NCBI GenBank assembly: GCA_963853835.1
Contig: OY970825.1
Coordinates: forward strand, 30,628,835 to 30,692,834
From: Calendula officinalis
Taxonomy: Eukaryota > Streptophyta > Magnoliopsida > Asterales > Asteraceae
Reading direction: 5' to 3'
Length of the DNA: 64,000 nt
Shown here: piece by piece, positions 8,746 through 17,788 of the stretch
Layout: each line of letters starts with the position of its first letter
How positions within the stretch are numbered: the stretch's first letter is position 1
The notes under the pieces: model-generated
The model's database searches: none
Told to the model about the DNA's origin: nothing
What the model saw: the letters and a program-made list of their open reading frames with translations, nothing else
Program-made: the position numbers and the translations under genes

Positions 8746-11311
8746 AGTTAAGTTTGGGAACCCAAGCTTTATATGTCTTGGGTTCATCCTTTGAGAAATG
8801 AGCTTTTGGGGATTTAACTTTAAAGACTTTTGGTACCCATACTTGTTTATTACTGGTATTTTGTTTTACTACTGTCCTTTTGTAGTTATTACTGGTGTGA
8901 AAATTTCCTACTGATCTTGGTTTATACCCATTGTTTTTAGCTTTTGAATACTTTACTACTGATGGACCAGTAGTATTTGGGTACTTATCATGTTTAGAAT
9001 GACCAGTAGTGTTTTTAGGGTTAACACCAGTAGTGTTTTTGAAATTTGTTTTGGGAGCAGTAGTATTTTTGAAATTAGGGTTATTACCAGTAGTATTCTT
9101 GTACTGGTACCATACAGCATTATAATTAGGGTTAACACCAGTAGTAAATTTGTTAGAGTTTCTACTGGTGTTGGAAAATTTAAAATATTGTTTATTTTGA
9201 TTGGATTTTCCATTATTCTTGAAGTAATTGCTGTACTTTGGGCTTCCAGCTCTTCTGTTTTGAACAAACCTTGTTTTACTTCTTCCAAATCTTGGATTTT
9301 CAACAATTGGATTTTTAATTTTATTTACTACTGAATGACCAGTAGTAACTTTTAACTTTTGAGTTTTAGCATTTTCTTTAAGAACTTTAAATTCTTTTAA
9401 CTCTTTGCAGTTTATTGGATTGTAGTGACAATCCTTTGCTAAATGGTTCATTTTATTGCATATAACACATCTTAGTTTCTTATTTTTAGCACCTTCAGGT
9501 ATTCTTTGGTCTAAGAGTTGTGTTTTATTTCTTTCATTCCCCCTTGTTAAAATTTTTGGTACATTATCTGCATTATATTTGGGAGATTCATTTGGACTTT
9601 GAGCTGTGTGAAAACTTGTATCAATTGATTTTGGTGATTCACTTTGAGATATAGTAAATTCAATTGATTGTTCATCATCAGAAGAATTATTTGATTCAGA
9701 TGTTTCATTAGATGATTCAGTTTGATTTTCAGTTTTTAATTCATTAATGATTCTTTCTGAACTGTTTTTAAGAGGTGGAATGATTTTATATGGAGGTGGT
9801 ACAGCATGATATCCCACCCCATGAACAACCTTTTCTGTAGTTTGATTATTAGTTAATTCATCAAGAATTTTAGTGCTTCTTTCAAACTTTTTAATTGTTA
9901 ATTTATTTTGTTCAATTTCAAGTTGACATTCTTCTATTTTACTTGTAAGTTCATTATTTTTTGTTTCATAAAACTCTTTCTCATCCACAGCTTGAAGCAA
10001 TTCTTCCTTGATCCGTTGATCAATCATCTTGTACACCTTTATTTGATGTTCTTGATCAGCAATCACCCCATCAAACTCATAATTTCTTCTGATTGCTTTT
10101 GCTAAATCTTCATTTAATTTATTGTTTTCTTTTTCTAGATTTTTAATAATTTTAGCACATTCAGGAGTACAAGGTTTAGATTTTACCTCAGTTTTGTTGT
10201 CAGTAAAGGCCATGAGAGCTTGATTTTGAGCATGCTCTTCTGCTTGGAAGCTCCAGTCATATCCTTGTCCTTGTTGTGACACAAGAGCAGTTGATTTTGA
10301 TCTTTTGTCTGGATGAGGACATTCTTTTGCAAAGTGACCAAGGTTGTTACAGTTGTAACATTTGACTTTAGTTTTGTCAAATCCTGCTTTGTCACCTTTG
10401 TTGAAATTGAGGCTTGTCCTTCCAGTTCTTTTTAGGAATCTTTTGGTCCTTAGGCTCAGCATAGCCATCTGCCATTTAAGATCCATCTCCTCAAGATCAT
10501 CTGGATTCAGTTGTTCCAAGTCATCACTAATCAATGCAGTATGCACATGACTAGTGAAGAAGGATTCTCTTGCAGTATCCTCAGAATCTGCAGCCTTTCC
10601 TGCGGAGGTTTCCTGTCCTTGACCTGTACTAGACACAAAAGCAGCATTGTTAGAAGAAATAGAAGGGTTTTTGTGATTTACCTCAGTTTCAAACACTCTG
10701 AGATCATTATAGAGTTCATCTAACTCCTTTTCTTCTAAAGCATCTCTTTGTCTGTACACCACTGTGTACATGGCCCATTCTTCACTAAGAGACCTTAGAA
10801 ACTTCATGTTGACATCCTCTTGATCCATCTTTACACCAACTTGGTTGAGTTCACCAATTAGTTTGTTGAATCTGTCAAACACTTGAGTGAGTGTTTCATT
10901 GGGCTTTCCTTTGAAATTTTCAAAGTCTTGTTTGAGAACAGACTTCATATTCCTCTTGGTGCTCTTTGTCCCAACGAATCTCTTCTCCAGTGCTTCCCAC
11001 AGTATTTTTGCATCATCATATTCAACAAAGAGATGTTGATAATCATTAGGAATGGCCAGTAAGAGAGTGCTTAGAGTTTTGAGTTCAATGCCTTTATCTT
11101 TCTTCTCCTTCTCACATTTAAGTTTGTCTGCCTCAGTTGCAGAGCTACTTGCTTGAAGTTGACCAGTTTTGTTTCCTTCACAAACGACTTCCCACATGGA
11201 ATAATCTGTAATAAGCATGTATTGCTTAATACGATTCTTCCACATCCCAAAGTTATTGGGTGTGAGTATAGGAATTTTGTTGGCCTGAGTGCTTTCATTA
11301 TTATCAGTCAT
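8744..11311 (-). CDS. gag: Element A gag: 855-aa capsid/nucleocapsid protein with two zinc knuckles
   Basis: Starts ATG about 75 nt after the PBS (MTDNNESTQANKIP). Residues about 10-215 are the copia Gag domain (LTPNNFGMWKNRIKQYML, FENFKGKPNETLTQVFDRF, FLRSLSEEW). A first CCHC knuckle is C318/C321/H326/C331. A coiled coil (about 385-490) follows, then GYHAVPPPYKIIPPL, a Ser/Asn/Glu-rich stretch and a second CCHC knuckle C615/C618/H623/C628. The C-terminal 200 residues are basic and disordered with repeated NTTG, TTGVN and PSVVKY words encoded by the octamer in both orientations. It is long for a copia Gag, as in Sirevirus-type elements. Expected role: cytoplasmic particle formation and RNA packaging. 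Confidence 0.93.
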   Translation of the reverse strand: MTDNNESTQANKIPILTPNNFGMWKNRIKQYMLITDYSMWEVVCEGNKTGQLQASSSATEADKLKCEKEKKDKGIELKTLSTLLLAIPNDYQHLFVEYDDAKILWEALEKRFVGTKSTKRNMKSVLKQDFENFKGKPNETLTQVFDRFNKLIGELNQVGVKMDQEDVNMKFLRSLSEEWAMYTVVYRQRDALEEKELDELYNDLRVFETEVNHKNPSISSNNAAFVSSTGQGQETSAGKAADSEDTARESFFTSHVHTALISDDLEQLNPDDLEEMDLKWQMAMLSLRTKRFLKRTGRTSLNFNKGDKAGFDKTKVKCYNCNNLGHFAKECPHPDKRSKSTALVSQQGQGYDWSFQAEEHAQNQALMAFTDNKTEVKSKPCTPECAKIIKNLEKENNKLNEDLAKAIRRNYEFDGVIADQEHQIKVYKMIDQRIKEELLQAVDEKEFYETKNNELTSKIEECQLEIEQNKLTIKKFERSTKILDELTNNQTTEKVVHGVGYHAVPPPYKIIPPLKNSSERIINELKTENQTESSNETSESNNSSDDEQSIEFTISQSESPKSIDTSFHTAQSPNESPKYNADNVPKILTRGNERNKTQLLDQRIPEGAKNKKLRCVICNKMNHLAKDCHYNPINCKELKEFKVLKENAKTQKLKVTTGHSVVNKIKNPIVENPRFGRSKTRFVQNRRAGSPKYSNYFKNNGKSNQNKQYFKFSNTSRNSNKFTTGVNPNYNAVWYQYKNTTGNNPNFKNTTAPKTNFKNTTGVNPKNTTGHSKHDKYPNTTGPSVVKYSKAKNNGYKPRSVGNFHTSNNYKRTVVKQNTSNKQVWVPKVFKVKSPKAHFSKDEPKTYKAWVPKLN

Positions 11312-11385
11312 GATTAATAATGTGTGTGTTTTAAAGATTAAAACTTTTTGTTGTTCTTAACAATTAGTAGATCTAGAACCAATAA

Positions 11386-11397
11386 GCTCTGATACCA
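11386..11397 (-). promoter_or_regulatory. Primer binding site of element A
   Basis: TGGTATCAGAGC on the minus strand, two bases from the 5' LTR end. It is the standard complement of the initiator Met-tRNA 3' end in plant copia elements. Confidence 0.93.
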
Positions 11398-11399
11398 CT

Positions 11400-12017
11400 T
11401 GTCAGGATCGATTAACTATAAACAAGTTAATAAACACCTTAGATCTATTTGATGATAGAAGTTGCAGCGGATCAACACTATATCAATAATTAAGAACGAT
11501 GAACTGTATGAACAATATGAGAAATATTAAGAACACAGTTTCACAAAAAGCTTCAATGTATATTATTAAGTTAACAATACACACGTACGTTTACAATTCG
11601 TAAGGAACTATATATAATAGTCCTTGAAGCTAAACTATTTACCCTAGTTATTCTAGGATACGATTTACATCTAATTATAAACGATATACATTGATTTACA
11701 TTCTATAACTATCTCTGCGAAGATCTCGGACTTGATATGTTCCATAAACGCGTATCAGTAGTAAAACCAATCACCAGTAGTAAATAAGTAACATCAGTAG
11801 TAAACTTGGTGATCAGTAGTAAGTCCAGAAACCAACGTCAGTAGTAACTACAATGATCAGTAGTATCTTCAATCTTTGTATGATCAGTAGTAACTAAGTT
11901 ATAGAGAACACCAGCATCAACTTCATCAGTAGTAAATGTTTCTGCCCCATCAGTAATAAACATAATTATTACTAACTGCATCATCAGTACTAAGTTGATC
12001 TGTGATTTGCTCTAACA
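11400..12017 (-). repeat. Element A 5' LTR
   Basis: 618 bp and apparently identical to the LTR at 525-1142, including all eight octamers and the TATA box. Flanked on the right by the second ACCCG target duplication (12018-12022). Confidence 0.95.
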
Positions 12018-12092
12018 ACCCGGCCTCCAGAACTCGTCGGTCCACCGACGCAGCTGGCACGGGCTCATCAGTGGATCTTGCTGGCGGAATTT

Positions 12093-12398
12093 TGTTGAGA
12101 TTATTAAGAGCTAAAGTTAAATCAGTTGTAATATAGTCCTAGAATAACTATGTCGTTGTTAGTCTTTAAGAACTATTGTGTATAATTCCTTATGAATGTA
12201 AAACATACGTGTGTATTGTAACCTTCAATATCAATATACATGGAAGATTCTTGTTTAAATATTGTATTCTTATTGTATTAACAATTGCAGTTCTTATTTA
12301 ACATTTTCCAAATCACAATAGTGTTAATCCACTGTAAATTCTATTTGTGAGTAGATCTGTGTTCCAATAATAAGTTATATTGTTATTCGATCCTAACA
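12093..12398 (+). repeat. Diverged solo LTR of a related copia family, without octamers
   Basis: Starts TGTTGAGATT and ends GATCCTAACA. From about 12130 it aligns by eye with the plus-oriented LTR of element D (41700-41984): TCCTAGAATAACTA, the TATA/TATAATTCCTTA region, ACGTGTGTATTG and the GTGTTAATCC and AGATCTGTG blocks. No internal region follows. Flanks AATTT and AATTC are a possible decayed 5-bp duplication. Unlike the other LTRs here it has no CAGTAGTA/TACTACTG. Confidence 0.7.
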
Positions 12399-13110
12399 AA
12401 TTCATCGGATAACTTATGAATTGGAGGAAGAGTTCATGACTACTTCCTGTTAGATATTTTTAATTAATGTAATGTTTTTAATTATTGTAATAGTTTTTAA
12501 TCAATGAAACGCTTTTTAATTAATGTAATATATTTATTTTGTAAATATTTTATTCAATTTAGATATAAAGGAAGTAAAAAATGTTGTTGGTATGAACTTG
12601 TCAGCTTCTTATAATGGAGAAAAGAGTGATGTGATACTGATTTAACAAAATTAATAAATTGGGAATTACCTCAATGTTAGGAGTTGGGAGAGGTCTAAGG
12701 ACATATTTGGATCTGCTTTTAAATTATTAACTTTTTAGTTTTTCAAGAAATAAATAAATCAAAATGTGTTTGGGCATATAAGCTAAAATGCTTTAGAATG
12801 AAACTTTCAAGAAGTAAGAGAGAATTCTTACTTTTTAAAACACTTTTTTTTCTTTTCAAAAATTATATCTAAACATTCCCTAAGCTTCTATTTAACAAAT
12901 ATCAATAGTGTGTTGTTTACCCATATTACTTGAGATAAGAATTTCAATAATTATATTCAAACATTCCCTAAGCTTCTGTTTAACAAATATCAATAGTGTG
13001 TTGTTTACCCATATTATTTATCTCAAGTTTCCAGGAATTTCGGAATCTGACAACGGCTTATCTTTGCTGAATATTTATGGGTAATTATAATTCACATGTT
13101 GCATATATAA
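12399..13110. other. AT-rich intergenic DNA with short tandem repeats
   Basis: No gene seen. At about 12459-12535 there are four imperfect 19-bp units of the type TTTTTAATTAATGTAATG. At 12871-12929 and 12959-13017 a 59-bp sequence (AAACATTCCCTAAGCTTCT start) is repeated directly with one visible mismatch. The region ends in TATAA (13106-13110), the left target duplication of element B. Confidence 0.6.
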
Positions 13111-13702
13111 TGTCAGGATCGATTAACTATAAACAAGTTAATAAACACCTTAGATCTAATTGATGATAGAAGTTGCAGCGGATCAACACTATATCAATGT
13201 ATTAAGAACGATGAACTGTAAGAACAATATGTAAGAATATTAAGAACACAGTTTCACAAAAAGCTTCAATGTATATTATTGAGTTAACAATACACACGTA
13301 CGTTTACAATTCGTAAGGAACTATATATAATAGTCCTTGAAGCTAAACTATTTACCCTAGTTATTCTAGGATACGATTTACATCTAATTATAAACGATAT
13401 ACATTGATTTACATTCTATAACTATCTCTGCGAAGATCTCGGACTTGATATGTTCCATAAACGCGTATCAGTAGTAAAACCAATCACCAGTAGTAAATAA
13501 GTAACATCAGTAGTAAACTTGGTGATCAGTAGTAAGTCCATAATCAACGTCAGTAGTAACTACAATGATCAGTAGTAACTAAGTTATAGAGAACACCAGC
13601 ATCAACTTCATCAGTAGTAAATGTTTCTGCCCCATCAGTAATAAATATAATTATCACTAACTGCAGCATCAGTACTAAGTTGATCTGTGATTTGCTCTAA
13701 CA
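13111..13702 (-). repeat. Element B 3' LTR
   Basis: Seven exact CAGTAGTA copies. Compared with A it lacks one 27-bp octamer-plus-spacer unit (near A 983-1010) and has a few small changes, which explains 592 against 618 bp. The loss is as expected from pairing between neighbouring octamers. Confidence 0.95.
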
Positions 13703-13738
13703 ATCTCCCCCTAAACTTATTGATTATCCTTTAATCAA

Positions 13739-16700
13739 TCAAGTTTTCTTCTGTTCTTCTTCTTCTTTCTTTCTTCTTTCTAATGTTCTTTGATTTTGTT
13801 GAAGTCTTTGTTCAATTATGTATTTGCTGTTCTTCTTGGTAAAGTAATTCAATTTATTTTGAAACATAACTGCATCAAAGGGCTTCATTAGAGTGTTGAT
13901 GAATATCTGATACATTTCCTTTTCTGAGTGAGGATATTCTCTTTCATATAAGTACAACTCACAATTTTTACTTGATCTTTCAAAGAAATACATATTGCAA
14001 GTTGGGAGAACATTCCATGCATACACATTTTCTGGATTTGTAAATAACTCTGGATAGTTATCTGGATAAAAAGCTGCATCAATCATTCTTGTTAAGTATC
14101 CAGCTCCAGATTCTTTCCAAGATTTCTTTGACATTCTCGGTTTTCCAATGATCAGAAGTTTAATCACATCACTTCTTGTACAGGATCTGATCAAAGGTAA
14201 CCATCCAGTAAACTTTTGAATGATTTTGTCTTCCCTTACAACTAATAGAACATTATTGGGCAAGACTTTCCAGTTTAGTATTGGGTTATTTTGAAGTGGA
14301 GCAACAGGTACTTCAAGAACAGGTATAATTTTTTCTTGTTTTGCTTTCTTTTGAAAACTCTGTTCTTGAGCTTCATTCTTTCTTTTCTTTGTCTGAGGAG
14401 ATGAGGATTCACCAATAGTAGACACACTATTATCTTTAATTAAATTTGGACTTATTGGGATTAAGGTGTTTGCTGATTTCAATTTCTTTTCTTCTTCAGC
14501 CTCTTGTTCAATTAAATCTTTCCTTTTTGCAGTACAGTATTTTTCAATTATGGTTGTCATCTTCATTCTTCCAAAAGATTTTGCACTGTGACCTTTTGTC
14601 TTTAGAAAGTCTATCATAAGAGACTTTTGTTCAAAAATATCATCTGGTAAATCACCTTTTGTTCTTTTGCATTCTGCTACAAGATCTTCAAGACAATTTA
14701 GATGTTCTTCTTCTACTTTTCTAAGCCTTTTGAACTCTGCTTCTTGGGCTTCTATCTGAACATCTTTAATTTGAACAGGTAATTTAACAGGAATTTCTCT
14801 TTGATTTTTCTTCTTTTCAAGAGCTTGATATTTAGCTACTTTCTCCCAATATCTTTTATCCTTCACCTTCCATTTATCTTGTTTATCAGCTCTCACCAGA
14901 TTAATCTTGTTTACCATGTAATGACCAAGAGCTCTGTTAGGGTAATCTTCATCATATACTTCTTTACCCTTTCCAATATGTGCTGTAGGTGGAGGTGGAA
15001 TATACTTCATGTCTGGTACTCCTCTTATTATAACAGAGGGAGAAAATGATCTAATTTCATTTTGTTGAAGTATTTTTGGATGTGGAGGAAGTGAGCATTC
15101 ATCAACCTCAAACCAATTCACATTATCATCAATGTCAGGTATGATAAGTGGTTGATCAGGTGTTGGTGGTTTGGTAATGATGACATGTCTTCTAGCATCA
15201 ATGAGTTCAGGAAATTGTAGTTCTTCCTCATCAGTAGTAACCAGAGTAGTTACTACTGGTGTTACATCAGGAGTTACTACTGATAGGGTATCAGTAGTGT
15301 TTAGTGCAGTTAATTCCTCTTCTTGACTTACTACTGCTATATCATCAGTAGTAGGAGTTACTACTGGTATCTCTGTTTCAACTTGTTCTTCCATTGTAGC
15401 AGTAGTAATGGGCTCATCTTCTGTAATCATCATTTCTGGGCCTTCATCAACTTCTGTTTCTTTTAAATTCAAGAGGGAGGAAGCTGCTGCTGCAATAGAT
15501 TCATCAATCATTGTCTGTATGTTATCCTTCTCCCCCTTAGTGAGCTCAACTGGAGGAGCCTCACTATCATCAATCCTCTTTTTCAATTTTCTGATAAGCT
15601 TTGATTGTTGATGAAGCCTAAGTTCATATTGTCTCATTCTTTTGTTGATGATATTGACATTTCTTTTCATAGCAGCCATAGTTTTTCCTTGATTTGTTTG
15701 ATAATAAAGACAATCTTGTACAGTGGATTCCAAGGAATCCACTTTAGCCGTCAATTGTTGGATTTTAATACTGCCCTCACTCCATCTAGCAAGATCATCG
15801 GGCTTACTAACAGGTACATTGGTTTTAAGGTTTTCCTTCCTTTCCATCAATTCCACAGATCTGCCCTCATCACTGCTTGGTGATTCATTGGGTCTTTTAG
15901 ACATTCTCTTCTTCCTAGAAGAAGCAGAGATGCCCCCCCTTGTGGTTTCTTGGCACCGGGGTCCTTTGAGTAATTCCTCAAAAGAGTCATCACTCAAAGT
16001 TGCCGAGGTTTGGGTCCTAATGATGTTTTCACTGTCCTGTGCACCCACCTTTGGGGCATCAGTAGTGAAAGCCCTCCCCTCATGTCCTCTCTCCTCCTTG
16101 GAGGACAACTCTTTGAGCCTGGGGTGTGACTCGATTTGTCCCCTGGTGTCCTTTAAAGATTTCTTTCTTTTATAGATTGTAGATATATTTTTGGTTTTGT
16201 CTGGTAGGTCTTCTACAGAGTGAAGAGTAGCACTCTGCAGATTTATATCAAGTTCCTGGGACACATTCAGGACTTCTGTTTGAGTTGGTGATTGAGTGGC
16301 TATATGGGGTGGTGTTTGGGTTGTATTTGGGGGTGATGGAGAGGGTTGAGGTTCAACTTGGGTTGCAGCAATGGTTGAACCTTCTCCAATATTGGGTTGA
16401 TCTTTGATCATGTTTGGAAACAAAGGGGTTTCCTTCCCTGAAAATTTAAATTGTTTTCTCATATTTGAGAAAACTTTCTTGTTCAACTCAGGTAATACAA
16501 AAATGTTTTTAGGAGTTGACAAGTTTTGTAATTCACAGTTTATGATATGTTGTAGAAATCTGGGATACATTAAAAATTTAGAAGAACTAAGATTTCCCAA
16601 CATACCATCAAAAATCATATTAGAAAAATTGAATACTTGGTCTGTGCATAAACATACAACAGCAGATGCTATTGCCTTGTTAAACTCATTCCAAGTACTT

Positions 16701-17240
16701 CTTTTAGGAGAAATACAATGCTGAATGGTATGAACCAGAAATTTCCATTGTGGGGATAGAAGACCTTTTTGAAAAGTTACAATATTAAGTCTGCCTTCAT
16801 ACCCCATTTTATTTAAAGTATCAGCAATGTATTCCTTAGGAAGAGTATACATACCTGAATCATCATGAAGTTGTAGATGATGTCTGATTGATTGTTCTGA
16901 TACCACTTGTCAGGATCGATTAACTATAAACAAGTTAATAAACACCTTAGATCTAATTGATGATAGAAGTTGCAGTGATGTACTTTCCATCTACTTTCGA
17001 TTTTATCATTGATGATGTGGTTCCTTCTGTTCGCTCAGCACTGGTCCAGAAATCCACCAAGTGCTGTTGATATGCCTTCGGCTTTACAGTTAAGGCAAAC
17101 TGTATATACGAATTTCTCAAGAATTTTACGATTGGACGGAAATCTTTTGTTCCGTCGGGATTTTTTAAAAATGCAACCATGTTGTGAAATTCTGAGTATT
17201 TGAGATCGGTTTGCACATCGAGAGCTTGTAAAGTTGCCAT
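13739..17240 (-). pseudogene. Element B ORF3, disrupted by a U5-PBS insertion
   Basis: The N-terminal part (16976-17240) and the remainder (13739 to about 16897) match A's ORF3 but are out of frame because 76 bp of LTR end plus PBS replace 6 bp at 16898-16973. The long downstream frame (about 1050 aa) has only a GTG at its head. From the 3' edge of the insertion to about 15432 the sequence is nearly identical to A. Below that, to 13745, it diverges strongly and the C-terminal region is closer to C (IPVLEVPVAPL, GWLPLIRSCTRSDVIK, FFERSSKNCELYL). It is a mosaic gene and probably not functional as a full protein. Confidence 0.85.
16898..16975 (-). other. Fragment of element's own LTR end plus PBS inserted in ORF3
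   Basis: 16898-16907 is the PBS side (TGATACCACT on plus) and 16908-16975 equals the first 68 bases of B's plus-strand LTR (terminal U5). It carries the B-type variant ATCTAATTGATG. Junctions share short microhomology: TC at one side and CAG at the other. This pattern fits RT template switching onto 5'-end (strong-stop) sequence during replication. Confidence 0.85.
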
Positions 17241-17362
17241 TGTTGTTGAGATTTTGCAAGAATTTTGTTAAAGATGAAGGGTTTTTGATCGTAAACTAGG
17301 GTTTATCGAAAGGTGTTTAGAGAATCGAAGTGAAGATAATGCTAAATTAATCATCTGCCGCC

Positions 17363-17369
17363 TTTTATA
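17363..17369 (-). promoter_or_regulatory. TATA box of ORF3 promoter, element B
   Basis: TATAAAA on the minus strand, 123 bp before the ORF3 ATG at 17240, exactly as in A. The AACGGTTA motif lies further upstream. Confidence 0.55.
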
Positions 17370-17469
17370 TCTTTCGATTAAACCTGCAAAACTACGAAAA
17401 TAGCCTTCGAATCATAACATAACGGTTATTTTCATGGGGGTTAGTTTGGTAATTGTGTTTATGAAAGAC

Positions 17470-17728
17470 CAGTAGTAAATAAGATATCAGTAGTAAAACG
17501 TCAGTAGTATCTACTAACATCAGTAATGACTAAGGATTTTGACATCAGTAGTAATTATAGACATCAGTAGTAACCATTACCACACAAGACCAGTAGTATA
17601 TGTGAATACCAGTAGTACTGACTTACCAGTAGTATCCGTGTAAACCTAAAATACACCAGTAGTAATGAACTATCAGTAGTATTTTGTGCATACACTTTCA
17701 CACCAGTAGTACAGCAATACTAGTAGTA
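17470..17728. repeat. Octamer array between pol and ORF3, element B
   Basis: Same arrangement as in A: about eleven exact CAGTAGTA copies in one orientation with variable spacers, between the pol stop and the ORF3 promoter. Confidence 0.9.
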
Positions 17729-17788
17729 AAACACTTAAGAAAATAATATTTTACAACACTAACTTTACACATAATTTTAAGTGAGATT

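Larger units (their letters stand above)
525..12017 (-). mobile_element. Element A: complete autonomous-type Ty1/copia retrotransposon
   Basis: Read on the minus strand the order is 5' LTR (11400-12017), PBS, gag, pol, octamer array, ORF3, polypurine tract, 3' LTR (525-1142). Both LTRs are 618 bp, begin TG and end CA, and I saw no difference between them. The 5-bp target duplication ACCCG is intact (520-524 and 12018-12022). Protease-integrase-RT-RNase H order assigns it to Ty1/copia. A large Gag with two zinc knuckles and an extra 3' ORF recall Sirevirus-type elements of Asteraceae; the lineage is inference from memory. All three ORFs are open and LTR identity implies very recent insertion, so this copy could be mobile. 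Confidence 0.95.

Noticed and set aside
13739..16906. Element B downstream ORF3 frame as a shorter real gene with GTG start
   Set aside because: The GTG lies in the inserted PBS sequence. The frame is only what remains after the insertion.
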